Assembly (NCBI RefSeq): GCF_016107395.1
Contig: NZ_JAAIKO010000020.1
Span: 62,001-126,000, forward strand
Source: Streptomyces fildesensis
GTDB lineage: Bacteria > Actinomycetota > Actinomycetes > Streptomycetales > Streptomycetaceae
DNA length: 64,000 bases
Reading direction: 5' to 3'
This document shows, piece after piece, positions 16,448-25,470 of this stretch. A model generated the notes under the pieces. The model was given only the letters and a program-made list of their open reading frames with translations, did not search any database and was not told the DNA's origin. The stretch's first letter is position 1, and each line of letters starts with the position of its first letter. Position numbers and translations under genes: made by a program.

Positions 16448-18094
16448 TCAAATGACCTTGGAATAGAGCACGCCGTCGGACCAGACACGGCCCACACGGT
16501 CCCAGCGCATCGCGCTCTCGACGTCCGGGAAGAATCCGGAGCCATTGAGGTTCGCGCTGGTGTTGCACAGCAACGGGATGCCGCTCAGCTGCTCATAGGC
16601 CTCCAGCAGCCGGGCGATATCCGGATTCTGCTCGGCGTTGACGGTCTGCAGCCGCGCGGTGCCGTCGAGGTGACGGATGGCGGGCACCCTGGACACCCAG
16701 CTCTCCCGCACCTCGTGATCGAAGATCATATACGGGTCCGGAGTGCCCGGCGCGAAGATCTCCTCCGCCCGGTGTTCCAGGCAGATGGGCGCGACGGGAC
16801 GGTAGTCCTCACGGCGCTTGACCTCGTTGAGGACCTGTTTCATGGCCGCATCCACGGCCGGAGCCAGGATGCTCCGGTTGCCGAGCGCCCGGGGCCCGAG
16901 CTCGGCGCGTCCGTTGAGGAAGACCACGGGCTGGCCTTCCTCGTGGAGGACCTTCGCAAGGCCCTCGATGGGGCATTCCTCGGCCGTCCAACCGTCGAGG
17001 ACCCGGACCTCCTTGAGCGCTGGCCCCAAGTAGACGTCCCAGTCGAGAGCGCGGTGCTCGGTGTGCGCGAGCATGGCAGCGCACGCCGTACCGATGGCAC
17101 TGCCGGAGTCGTTCGGGAACGGAGGGATCCAGACCGAGTCGAACAGGCCGGACGAACGGATGGCGCTGTTCCACTTGATGTTGAGACCACAGCCGCCCAC
17201 GATGGTCAGATTCCGGGTTCCGTCCAACTCGGTGGCCAGCTTCTCCTTGAGCCCATCGAGCAGCTTCTCCTGAAGGAACGTATGCACCGAGGCCAGCATG
17301 TCCGCGTCCTCGACACCGTTCAGCCGGACCCTCGGCTTCATGTACTCCAGGATGTCCACTCCCATGTCCCGCTGGGAGAAGTGGTCCTCGTCGGACCGGT
17401 GATCGGCCCTGGCGTGCTGGTACGCCTCCGTGGACAGCCCGTCCAGATGCATTATCGCCTCAGCCCGTGGAGTGCCGAGGGCGATGTACGCCATGATCTT
17501 GCCCGCGAGGCTGAGCGGTTCCGGAAACTTCATCGGCCCGTCGAAGGGCTTGAACCCCTGGCACAGGCTGAAGTACGAGTCGCCGATGAGATGGAACAGT
17601 ACCCCGAGGTTGCGCGCCTTACCCGTCTCGCCGTCTATGAAGTACAGATAGGGGAACATCCAGGCGTCCCAGCTCAGCACATATGAGCCCACGCCGCTGC
17701 GCGCGAAGGGGCTCGTGGCGTAGCCGGAGGCCACGTGGCCGGCGTAGTGCGTGTAACTGAGGTACGCCAAGTCCACGACGGTGCCCGAGTACTCCTGGAA
17801 CACGTCGTCGCCGAGCAGGCCCCGGCGGTACGGAGCCAGAGTGACCTCGACCTCTTGGCCGAACCACTTCAAGGACTTCTTGGTCTTGTACCAGCCGTCG
17901 AAGACGAAGTGGTCGATGTCGCCCGGTGCGTATCCGTGCTCGGCGAGCAGGCCGAAGACTATGCCGAGATCGTCGATCTTCGCAAAGCGCTCACGGTTGT
18001 CGAGCTTCTCCATCTCGTACGAGAAGATCAGCTTCCCGTCGTCGATCAATGCCACTCCGCCGTCGTGAGTGGTCTTGATGCCGCAGATCCTCAT
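16448..18094 (-). CDS. NodU/TobZ-type carbamoyltransferase
   Basis: A 548-residue two-domain carbamoyltransferase. The N-terminal Kae1-like part has M-R-I-C-G-I-K-T-T-H-D-G-G-V-A-L-I and S-Y-T-H-Y-A-G-H-V-A-S-G-Y, the His-rich metal site. It continues with G-G-C-G-L-N-I-K-W-N and P-P-F-P-N-D-S-G-S-A-I-G. The C-terminal YrdC-like part has G-R-A-E-L-G-P-R-A-L-G-N-R-S-I-L-A and Y-R-P-V-A-P-I. Enzymes of this type make carbamoyl-AMP from carbamoyl phosphate and ATP and carbamoylate a hydroxyl group, as in tobramycin or novobiocin maturation. It lies in the minus-strand run between the DUF1904-like gene and the pyruvate-kinase-like gene. The acceptor is unknown. Confidence 0.9.
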   Translation of the reverse strand: MRICGIKTTHDGGVALIDDGKLIFSYEMEKLDNRERFAKIDDLGIVFGLLAEHGYAPGDIDHFVFDGWYKTKKSLKWFGQEVEVTLAPYRRGLLGDDVFQEYSGTVVDLAYLSYTHYAGHVASGYATSPFARSGVGSYVLSWDAWMFPYLYFIDGETGKARNLGVLFHLIGDSYFSLCQGFKPFDGPMKFPEPLSLAGKIMAYIALGTPRAEAIMHLDGLSTEAYQHARADHRSDEDHFSQRDMGVDILEYMKPRVRLNGVEDADMLASVHTFLQEKLLDGLKEKLATELDGTRNLTIVGGCGLNIKWNSAIRSSGLFDSVWIPPFPNDSGSAIGTACAAMLAHTEHRALDWDVYLGPALKEVRVLDGWTAEECPIEGLAKVLHEEGQPVVFLNGRAELGPRALGNRSILAPAVDAAMKQVLNEVKRREDYRPVAPICLEHRAEEIFAPGTPDPYMIFDHEVRESWVSRVPAIRHLDGTARLQTVNAEQNPDIARLLEAYEQLSGIPLLCNTSANLNGSGFFPDVESAMRWDRVGRVWSDGVLYSKVI

Positions 18095-18127
18095 CCTTCT
18101 GCCCCTTCGTATCGCGCGGTTCGAAAA

Positions 18128-18403
18128 CTATTCGGCTTCACGCTGCTGGAAGGTGATGGTTAGCATCTCCACGTCCTCGTACTTAGCGAGGATCTTCTGG
18201 GTGATCTCGTTTCGCTCGGGGAAGCGGCTGCGCACGCGTACCAGCGGCTGCTCGATGCCGTTGAGCCCGATCACCTTACTCCCCTGATCGATGACGAAGA
18301 TGTAGTCGTTGGCGAAGTCCAGTTCCTTGAAGAGCTGGGAGTACTTCTCCACCCGCTCCATGGCTTCGCCCTGGCTGTATCCGACGAACTCAATTAGGGG
18401 CAT
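18128..18403 (-). CDS. DUF1904-like / tautomerase-superfamily small protein
   Basis: A 91-residue protein beginning M-P-L-I-E-F. If the Met is removed, Pro1 becomes the N-terminus, as in tautomerase-superfamily enzymes. The order of strands and the middle I-E-Q-P-L-V-R-V-R-S-R-F-P-E-R-N-E-I-T-Q-K-I resemble the DUF1904 group. Whether Pro1 is catalytic here is untested. It sits between the carbamoyltransferase and the phosphotransferase with short gaps, hence in the same operon. Confidence 0.5.
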   Translation of the reverse strand: MPLIEFVGYSQGEAMERVEKYSQLFKELDFANDYIFVIDQGSKVIGLNGIEQPLVRVRSRFPERNEITQKILAKYEDVEMLTITFQQREAE

Positions 18404-18424
18404 ACGACTCTCTTTTCTGTGGGA

Positions 18425-19405
18425 CTACCAATTCAGACCGCCGGCTAGGAAGGCCCGACTGAGCCGGTAGACGGCTGCTTCATGACTTTCGTTCTTGTTC
18501 CGCCGGAAGACGAACGGTCGCGACAGCTCCTTCTCGCTGACCGCCGCCTTGGCAAAATCGAAGGACAGCGGCAGCAGCGCCAGCGTCATCAGCGCATAGC
18601 GGAGGAGTACGGTGCTCTTCGTCGACTCAAGTCGCCGCGATTCAGCAACAGTCGGCGGGCGCTGGAAGTAATGCCGGAGGAAATGGTCCTCGGTGCCGGG
18701 CCGGAGTCTCAGGGAGAGAATGACCGTGGCGAGGTCGAAGAAAACGTCCCCAAGTCCCATATGATCGAAATCGATCATCCAGGAACGTGACTCCCCGAAC
18801 AGTATATTCGTGGGATTGAGGTCGTTGTGGCACAGTTTCTCGACCGGCGTCGTCTCCTTCAGGAACTGGCTGGCCTCGGCATACCGGCCGATTGCCTCGG
18901 TATAGATGTCGAGCGACGGATGGGCGTCGATCCGCTGACGCGCCGTCGCAAGAGACTCGGAGACCTTGGAGTCCTGAAGACGAGGCCGGCCGGTGTTCGG
19001 CAGACCGTGCAGCCGCTTGAGCAGATCGGCCGTCCATTCCGCCTGTCGTGGTGTGGCCGATCCTGTCAGATGCCCGCCCGGGGCATGCTCCATGACGGCC
19101 AGCCCGGTGCGGTGGTCGGCGTACAGGATCGCCGGCCCGATACCCACGGCGCCCAGTTCCCGGGCCAGTTCGAACTCGGCACGGATGCTCTCGGGCGTGG
19201 ACAGTCTCGGGTTCACCACGCGCGCCACCCTGTCCGGGGCAGAGCCCGCGACGTGGATCCGGTACGTTGCGGCCCACCCCGTGGGGGTGGCCGGAAACGG
19301 TTCCACCCGCGTGTTCATACCTGCCATCATCTGGCCAGCGACCTCCCGTATGAGCTGGATGTCACTCTCACACGTCGAGTCGGGTGCGTTCAGAGCTGAG
19401 GACAC
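18425..19405 (-). CDS. APH/choline-kinase-like phosphotransferase
   Basis: A 326-residue protein of the aminoglycoside-phosphotransferase fold. The Brenner-type catalytic loop is C-H-N-D-L-N-P-T-N-I-L-F and the metal-binding motif is M-I-D-F-D-H-M-G-L-G-D. Substrate may be a small hydroxylated or amino compound of this pathway, or the protein may confer self-resistance. The GTG at 19405 follows a G-rich stretch that could serve as a ribosome site. It lies between the flavin monooxygenase and the DUF1904-like gene on the same strand. Confidence 0.83.
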   Translation of the reverse strand: MSSALNAPDSTCESDIQLIREVAGQMMAGMNTRVEPFPATPTGWAATYRIHVAGSAPDRVARVVNPRLSTPESIRAEFELARELGAVGIGPAILYADHRTGLAVMEHAPGGHLTGSATPRQAEWTADLLKRLHGLPNTGRPRLQDSKVSESLATARQRIDAHPSLDIYTEAIGRYAEASQFLKETTPVEKLCHNDLNPTNILFGESRSWMIDFDHMGLGDVFFDLATVILSLRLRPGTEDHFLRHYFQRPPTVAESRRLESTKSTVLLRYALMTLALLPLSFDFAKAAVSEKELSRPFVFRRNKNESHEAAVYRLSRAFLAGGLNW

Positions 19406-19441
19406 GCTTTTCCACCCCTTATGCCAGAAGCCGAAGACGAA

Positions 19442-20635
19442 TCAGAGGAAGGGCGCGTTGGGGTGACCGCCGAGCATCAGCTCTCCCGCGAACTCGAGGT
19501 TCTCGTCCTGTGCGACCGCGTGCTGACAGGCGGTCGTCAGATCGCGCAGATACCTTTCCAGGGGCGTGCGTTCGGCGTAGACGGACGCGCCGCCCACGAG
19601 GTCACACAACCTGGCGACAACGGCGCGCCCGGTTCGGAAGGCATGGTAGCGGGAGAGCGAGACGGCGATTCTCTCCTCGACCGTCAACGGCTCACCGTGG
19701 CTCAGCCGTTCCCACTGGCGATCCAGCGACTCGTAGACATAGGCCCGCGCGGCACCCAGTTCCATTTCGCAGCGGCTCAACGTGGTCCAAAATCGGGCTG
19801 CCGGCCCCCGGCCGGCAGCCACCCGCTCGGCGGCCACGGTGCGGGCATAGTCAATCGCCGCACGCGCCGCCCCGAGCGGCACGCCCGACATCTTGCGCAG
19901 GACCGCGTCGGCCCGTGCGTTGATAGGACCGCTGCGCTTCGGCTCATAGAAACTGAAGGAATGTTCCTCGGGCACGAACAGGCCCTCGGTGGCGTAGTCA
20001 CAGCTGCCGCTGCCCCGCAGCCCGGTGGTATGCCACGTGTCGATGATCTCGTAGTCATCGGGTGAGGCGACGAAAATACGCCACTCCGGTTTCCCGTCGG
20101 AGGTGAGCTGGACCTCGCCGTCCGCATACACGGTGCACCCTGCGACGATCCAGTCCGCGTGCGTACAACCACTGCCGAATCGCCAGCGGCCGCTCAGCCG
20201 ATAGCCACCGGGGACTCGTTCGGCCCGGCCGGCGGGAAAGACCCAACCCGCGGTGATCATGTCGAGGCGAGGAAAGAGCCGTCGGGCCACGTCGTCGTCC
20301 AGAAACCCGGAATAGATGCCGGAATCGGTTCCGATCATGGCGCACCAGGCGGTTGAGGCGTCGGCCGTGGCGATCTCCTCGATGATGCGTACCTGCTGCG
20401 ACGAGGTCATTTCCGGACCGCCCCAGGAGCGGGGCACGTTCATACGGAAGACACCGGTAGACCGCAGCATGTCCACGAAATCAGGCGGAAGTCGGCGGTT
20501 CGCCTCCACCTCGGAGGCGCGAGCCCTGATCACAGGCAGGACCTTGCGGACCTGGTTCATGATCTCGTCTGCGTCCAGGTAATCATCCCCTGCGGGAAGG
20601 GACACGGTCGGCGCTGTCGTCATTTCCCTAGACAC
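19442..20635 (-). CDS. Acyl-CoA-dehydrogenase-like flavin-dependent monooxygenase
   Basis: A 397-residue protein of the acyl-CoA dehydrogenase fold, closest in pattern to the HpaB/DszC/nitrososynthase group. The N-terminal helical part has N-V-P-R-S-W-G-G-P-E and I-A-T-A-D-A-S-T-A-W. The beta domain has G-G-Y-R-L-S-G-R-W-R-F-G-S-G and W-H-T-T-G-L-R-G-S-G-S. No obvious catalytic Glu for dehydrogenation was identified. Members with these motifs use reduced flavin to hydroxylate carbon, nitrogen or sulfur. The GTG at 20635 overlaps the end of the carbamoyltransferase-like gene; an ATG at 20623 is an alternative. A separate flavin reductase was not seen in the window. Confidence 0.78.
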   Translation of the reverse strand: MSREMTTAPTVSLPAGDDYLDADEIMNQVRKVLPVIRARASEVEANRRLPPDFVDMLRSTGVFRMNVPRSWGGPEMTSSQQVRIIEEIATADASTAWCAMIGTDSGIYSGFLDDDVARRLFPRLDMITAGWVFPAGRAERVPGGYRLSGRWRFGSGCTHADWIVAGCTVYADGEVQLTSDGKPEWRIFVASPDDYEIIDTWHTTGLRGSGSCDYATEGLFVPEEHSFSFYEPKRSGPINARADAVLRKMSGVPLGAARAAIDYARTVAAERVAAGRGPAARFWTTLSRCEMELGAARAYVYESLDRQWERLSHGEPLTVEERIAVSLSRYHAFRTGRAVVARLCDLVGGASVYAERTPLERYLRDLTTACQHAVAQDENLEFAGELMLGGHPNAPFL

Positions 20636-21632
20636 TTTCCGTGAGAAGTGAGGCCATTACGGCCATACGGAGGTAAACCGACTCCGATGCCTGCTCGAAG
20701 TAGAGGCTGTTTTCCAAGCCGTCCGTGTCCGAATGAAGTTCGTCGGAGCGTGGTCCCGGGTGGAGCACCAGTGCCTTCGAGCCGGTACGGTCGATCTTCT
20801 CCGCGGTCATCCGGAAACGCTCCGGAGTGGCGTGTCCGTGCTTCTGCAGCGACTTCGGGTCCGCCTCCAGACTGGGAATGTCGACGGGCATCATCTCGAT
20901 CGCGTCGCATTCTTCGAGCAGCTCGTCGATAGTCGAGCGAAATTCCAGCCCCACGCCGTGGCGGCTCAGGGTCTTGTGCAAATCCTGCGGCAGGCTCGTG
21001 TGCACGAAGTCCGTTCCTCCTGCCAGCCCGAAAGGCAAAACCGGTGGCACCAGGAACAAGATCTTGCCGACGCCCATGCCAGCAAGCAGGAGGAGAAGCG
21101 AGCGGAACACCCGGGTGCCGGGGTCGCCGACGATTCCGATAACCGCTCCGCCCAAGCCGCCCAGGCGCCCGCTCATCAGCCAGACATCGCTCAGGGCCTG
21201 AGTCGGGTGCTCGTTGGAACCGTCTCCTCCGTTGATGAGCGGAACGGAGCACACGGCCGCGGCTCGCCGGGCGCTGCCCGGCATGAAGTGGCGCATTACC
21301 GCGATGTCGCAGAAGTTGCCGACCACCTTGGCCGTGTCCTCCAGTGTCTCCGCGGTGAACTCGACCGCCCGCGTGGTCGCCGCGTCGGCGAAGCCGAGCA
21401 CCTGTCCGCCGAGCCTCATCGCTGCGGCTTCGAAGCCCAAGCGGGTCCGGGTGCTGGGCTGGAAGAACATGACGCCGAGGATTGTGCCGTCAAGGATGTG
21501 CCGACGCTCCCGGTGAGGCATGCCGCGCAGTTCTTCGGCGGTCTGGAACAACGCGTGTACGTGGTCGGACGTCAGGTCGCGCACCGACACCAGGTCGGAC
21601 GGAAAGCGCGTGGGGGTACTGACCGTTGGCAC
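20628..21632 (-). CDS. Aspartate/ornithine-carbamoyltransferase-family enzyme
   Basis: A 334-residue transcarbamoylase. The carbamoyl-phosphate motif is F-F-Q-P-S-T-R-T-R (usually F-F-E-x-S-T-R-T-R), G-D-G-S-N-E-H-P-T-Q-A-L is closest to aspartate transcarbamoylases, and the late motif is L-H-P-G-P-R. Its place outside arginine and pyrimidine genes, beside a NodU-type carbamoyltransferase, suggests a role in secondary metabolism. The GTG at 21632 has GGAGA upstream and lies 18 bases after the oxidase stop; a longer frame to 21824 overlaps that gene. The amine acceptor is unknown. Confidence 0.85.
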   Translation of the reverse strand: MPTVSTPTRFPSDLVSVRDLTSDHVHALFQTAEELRGMPHRERRHILDGTILGVMFFQPSTRTRLGFEAAAMRLGGQVLGFADAATTRAVEFTAETLEDTAKVVGNFCDIAVMRHFMPGSARRAAAVCSVPLINGGDGSNEHPTQALSDVWLMSGRLGGLGGAVIGIVGDPGTRVFRSLLLLLAGMGVGKILFLVPPVLPFGLAGGTDFVHTSLPQDLHKTLSRHGVGLEFRSTIDELLEECDAIEMMPVDIPSLEADPKSLQKHGHATPERFRMTAEKIDRTGSKALVLHPGPRSDELHSDTDGLENSLYFEQASESVYLRMAVMASLLTESV

Positions 21633-21649
21633 GGATCTGTCTCCGGGTA

Positions 21650-23137
21650 TCAGTGATGCGGGAAGGCCGGGTATCGCCCAGGTGAGATAAGGCTTTGCGG
21701 GTCCAGTGCGGTCTTGAGCAGCTCCATCAGCCGTGACTGGCCCGGATGGGAGCGCAGGGCTGGCACCCGGCCCATGTGATCGATGTCGACCCGGTAGGGC
21801 ACGAATCCCTGCGCGGGGAACCACTCGTACAGAAGATCCAGGGCTCTGTGAGCGGTCTCCGCCTCGCCGGAGTTCCGGGTGAACCGGATGCTGACGACAA
21901 GGTCGATCGAATCGGTGGTGATCGCGTTGACCGTCATCCCGCAGTCGACGCCCGTTGCCTCCCTCACCTTGTCGAGCAGCGCGCGCGCCTGGGCAACAGC
22001 CCGGCCGGTGAAGGGGATCATCGGGAGGAAGAACAGCCAGCCCTGGTCGCCAGTGGCGTCGACCTCGTGCGCGTCGACACCGAAGATGGCCCGGAGCATG
22101 GCGTCGTTTCGGCTGGGATCACCGATGAGAGCGTGTAGTACGACGTCCTCGACCACGTCGGCACCCTGGTCCGTCGGTGACAGGTAGCGGAAATCGGTGA
22201 ACAGACCGCTGTCACCGAGCACACGCTCCACCTCGGCCAGCGCGGCGGCCACCACGGAAGCCACGCCGTCGACGCAGATATAGGCGACGTACTCGCTGCG
22301 CGGTGGCCCGCCGTAGACGCCCACCGCGGATGCCGAGTAGATCTTGAGGACGCCATGGGCAAGTCCCCGCGTGTAGAGGTGCCGCAGCCCGTCGACGGCC
22401 GACTCCACATCCTCGACGGCGAAGCGCACGGCCACCACCCTGGAATGCTCCGGTCTCGGCAGGAGCTTGACGACCGCCGCCGTGACGACACCCAGATTCG
22501 ACTGGAGGAACAGGGGCACAAGACCGGGTCCCAGCCCATGCGGATAGGGCGCCCGCGGGGTCTCCTCGTCCGGCCAGGCACCCACCCGAACCTCGGTGCC
22601 GTCGGGGAGTGCCACCTCCAGGCCGATGATGTCGTCGCATCGCTGCCGGCGCAGGCCCACGCCCCGGTCTAGGGCATTGCCGACAACGCTAGTGTGCGCC
22701 GACGACGCCGTCACATTGAGCATCACGGGGGTGTCCTGCAGGGCGCGGGCGAGCCGGCCCTGGGTGACTCCGGGTTCAACCACGGCCAGGCCGAGCTCAA
22801 TATCGAGAGATCGAATCCTGTCCATGCGTGACAAATCGAGGACGACGGCACCGTCGTCCACGGGCTCCGCCGACCCGAGGCCCCAGTTCCGGCCTGTACT
22901 GACGGGATAGACGGATACTCCCGGCGCCTCCTCGCTCAACGTGCGCAGCACGTGCCGCACTTGTGCGGCGGTCGTCGGCTGCACCGTGGCCGGAGCACAC
23001 CTGGACCGGAACAGACTGACGTTGGTCCCGCCGTTGCCCGGCCCGGGCCTTAGGGGAGCGTTGACCGAGCCGGCACCGAGAAGTTTCTCGCATGCAGTCA
23101 GCCACGCAGACAGGCGGTCTCGATTCATAGGGCACAT
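21650..23137 (-). CDS. FAD-linked oxidase (VAO/PCMH, 4-cresol dehydrogenase-like)
   Basis: A 495-residue flavoenzyme. The FAD-binding PCMH half has P-V-S-T-G-R-N-W-G-L-G-S, L-D-L-S-R-M-D-R-I, V-E-P-G-V-T-Q-G-R-L and G-N-A-L-D-R-G-V-G, as in vanillyl-alcohol oxidase and 4-cresol dehydrogenase. The C-terminal half ends L-I-S-P-G-R-Y. It should oxidise an alcohol, amine or para-phenolic substrate. It is the first gene of the long minus-strand biosynthetic run. The ATG at 23137 is taken; an ATG at 23128 is equally likely. Confidence 0.85.
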   Translation of the reverse strand: MCPMNRDRLSAWLTACEKLLGAGSVNAPLRPGPGNGGTNVSLFRSRCAPATVQPTTAAQVRHVLRTLSEEAPGVSVYPVSTGRNWGLGSAEPVDDGAVVLDLSRMDRIRSLDIELGLAVVEPGVTQGRLARALQDTPVMLNVTASSAHTSVVGNALDRGVGLRRQRCDDIIGLEVALPDGTEVRVGAWPDEETPRAPYPHGLGPGLVPLFLQSNLGVVTAAVVKLLPRPEHSRVVAVRFAVEDVESAVDGLRHLYTRGLAHGVLKIYSASAVGVYGGPPRSEYVAYICVDGVASVVAAALAEVERVLGDSGLFTDFRYLSPTDQGADVVEDVVLHALIGDPSRNDAMLRAIFGVDAHEVDATGDQGWLFFLPMIPFTGRAVAQARALLDKVREATGVDCGMTVNAITTDSIDLVVSIRFTRNSGEAETAHRALDLLYEWFPAQGFVPYRVDIDHMGRVPALRSHPGQSRLMELLKTALDPQSLISPGRYPAFPHH

Positions 23138-23620
23138 CCGGGGCCGGAATTTCCCAGCGACACCTGAATGACCCGAGGCGGTTTCTCAGGAAGCAGACAG
23201 ACTGCAGGGAAGCGCGGCAAGGAATGAGCAGCTGAATCAGGCAAGCGTCCCCCTTATACCCTGTATTTCTGTGGCCGCAACCCGTTTAAGCGGGCCACCT
23301 CGCAGACACCTGATGACAACTTTTAACTAAACCAACAACACTCCAGAGAAATTGGCAAGCAACTCGATTGTGATCCACATCACGCGAATAGGGGACAGCA
23401 TGTCCAATATTCACTGCCGTGGTGTCATATAGGTGATCAATCATCATTGAGGGGCTTTGGTGTTCGATGTCCTGGCAACGCCGCAGACCGCACAATCGTT
23501 GCCCCGGACATTCGCCCGAGTTCGCGTGCCGATGACCTGGGTTGACCCCAAAGGTGCCCTGATCTGCGAACCTTCGGCCATCGCCTCTGGCCGCGCGGCG
23601 CACGAACACCGGCAGGTGCC
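23138..23620. other. Intergenic region upstream of the FAD oxidase
   Basis: Nearly 500 bases with no supported gene. The part from 23240 to 23460 is AT-richer than its surroundings and is the likely promoter region for the minus-strand operon. I could not find a perfect StrR-type inverted operator by eye. Confidence 0.35.
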
Positions 23621-23624
23621 TGGC

Positions 23625-24000
23625 CACACGGCTGAGTCCGGGCAACGCCGGCTCCAACACCGTCTCCGACCATCTACGGGTCTCGTCCGACGCACTTGCC
23701 CAGGTCCCCGGCCAGACCACCGCCAAGATCCTCGTTCGTGTCGACGGCGCCGGGGCCACCCACGAACTCCACGCGCACCTCGCCGCACTGAGTACCCGTC
23801 GCTGCACCGTGCGGTTTCATCACCGGCTGGACCATCACCGACGCCGACCGGAAGGTCATCGCGCGCCTGCCCAAGCAAGCGTGGGCGACCTCACTTGACC
23901 AGGACAGCAGCCCCCAGGAGGGCTACCCCGTCGCCGGGTTGACCGGCCTGAACATCCGACCCGGTTGGAGCCAGAATGGAGAAGACCCGCACCACCCGGG
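23625..24000 (+). pseudogene. IS1380-family transposase, internal remnant
   Basis: The plus strand encodes G-N-A-G-S-N-T-V-S-D-H-L-R-V, then A-K-I-L-V-R-V-D-G-A-G-A-T-H-E-L, whose Asp is the first DDE residue of the family. After one frameshift it continues with T-G-W-T-I-T-D-A-D, then S-P-Q-E-G-Y-P-V-A-G-L-T-G-L-N. Both the N-terminus and the C-terminus are missing. It is the central part of the same family whose C-terminus lies at 5100-5480. Confidence 0.75.
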
Positions 24001-24276
24001 ACCCGCGGCGACACGTGACGCCCCCGCACTTCCCCACGAGGGCAACCCGGGGTGAACTGATCGCCTCACAGACGTGACACCTCACCGAAGGATTGAGGTT
24101 GACAAGATCGACGGCCACTGAAATCCTCTTCCCGTATTAACTTGGGGGCTTTGTCCTTCCAGCGGCAATTCAAGCGGTCCTATTCTGTGATCAACCGCGA
24201 AGAGATCTGCGATTTCATAGATATCCTGAGGACCGGACGGACTTCTTGTCATTACTCGACGATGGGGGGCGTATTG

Positions 24277-25122
24277 ATGAGGCCATCCGTCATAACGGCC
24301 AGGTCGACAGTCACTGATTTCCTTGACTCATGGGGTATGACCCTCGAAGAGTTGGGGGACCTGATGCCAGCGATCAGACCGTCCGATACCTTGCTGCTGA
24401 CCGGGTCTGTGAACGGCGGGCTTGCTCATCGGAACTCGGTTCTCGACATGCTGCTGATCGGCTCGGGAACGCGTCCGTCCACGACGGGTGCAGCCCTCGC
24501 AACCTCGGCGAGCTACACCCTGGGGGTCGGCCGCTCGGTGCAGGTTCGATTCTTCGCCACCGAAGCGCTCGAACAGATCGCGACGACCACATCGCGGTTC
24601 GACGAGGCGCTGTACGAGCCGGCCGCGCTGGCCCGCATCCCCCGCCTGTACGAGGACACCAGACTTCTCCTACACGAGGTGCGCGTCGGCTACGGCCTGC
24701 TCAATCCCTCCATCGCCCAGGCATGGCGTGAGGCGCTGCGCGCCGATCGTCTGCACTGCTACCTGGCGGTCCTACACCTCATGCGGCACCGTGCCAGGCT
24801 ACGCTCGGCCCTCTCCTACGCGATAGACGGAGATGCGGAAACCACCCAGTGGATGATCAAGGAGTCGGTGGAGGAACTGCTCGCCCTGGTGCTCGCCGCA
24901 GCACAGGAGACCAATCCCCGCAAGCGTTGGCACCTCCGCCTACTCCGTAACAAGGAGGCGATCGTCGGACAGGTGAGCGTCAGCCGCCTCGTCGCCGCGC
25001 TGTGCACCTGGCGCCACAACATCCCCGAGTATCTCGATGAAGTCGTCGCTCTCTCCGATGACATGATCGCGCTCTCCGCACGGCTGTGCCCGGAGATCGC
25101 CGGAGTGCTCGACATGGAGTGA
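24277..25122 (+). CDS. Hypothetical protein with a nucleotidyltransferase-like motif
   Basis: The N-terminal part carries L-T-G-S-V-N-G-G-L-A-H-R-N-S-V-L-D-M-L-L-I, which fits the G-S-x-x-x-G ... S-x-x-D pattern of nucleotidyltransferases, with only one of the usual two Asp residues. The rest is long and helical. The start is unsure: ATG 24277 has a G-rich stretch seven bases upstream, ATG 24262 and TTG 24142 lie in the same frame. It is the only plus-strand gene of the biosynthetic block and is bordered by IS debris on both sides. An unclaimed 290-base stretch follows it. Confidence 0.5.
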   Translation: MRPSVITARSTVTDFLDSWGMTLEELGDLMPAIRPSDTLLLTGSVNGGLAHRNSVLDMLLIGSGTRPSTTGAALATSASYTLGVGRSVQVRFFATEALEQIATTTSRFDEALYEPAALARIPRLYEDTRLLLHEVRVGYGLLNPSIAQAWREALRADRLHCYLAVLHLMRHRARLRSALSYAIDGDAETTQWMIKESVEELLALVLAAAQETNPRKRWHLRLLRNKEAIVGQVSVSRLVAALCTWRHNIPEYLDEVVALSDDMIALSARLCPEIAGVLDME

Positions 25123-25415
25123 CCGGGGTCCACCACAGCGTCAGAGGACAGTGAGGGGTAGTCAGAATCACTGGATAACCTCTCGCCTTCCCGCCGGTAC
25201 GCCGGCACCACGGAGGAGGCTCCCGATGCGGCTGAGCACGTGTGCGCACCCGTTCGTGCGAGTGTGGCCGTCAAGGCCCGGCCCCTGTGCCGGCGGTGTG
25301 AGTACCTAGTGTCACTGCACGACTCGGCAGCCCTTCCGGCTTCCGCTGCGGTGTCACGAATCTGATGGTCTTGCTGTGGCCCGTATGTCGTGGCGCATCC
25401 CGGCCCGGTAAAGAC
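25123..25415. other. Intergenic stretch before the IS3 end
   Basis: About 290 bases without a supported gene between the nucleotidyltransferase-like gene and the IS3 left end. No terminator or promoter was recognised. Confidence 0.4.
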
Positions 25416-25470
25416 TGAGCTGAACCGGATTTTGTAGCGGCCCCGAAGCCAGGCATGATCGTCTTGCCTG

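Noticed and set aside
16670..17686. Plus-strand frame opposite the carbamoyltransferase
   Set aside because: Shadow frame; the minus strand has all carbamoyltransferase motifs.
5100..24000. IS1380 pieces as ends of a composite transposon
   Set aside because: Both pieces are internal coding fragments without terminal repeats, and no target duplication can be defined.
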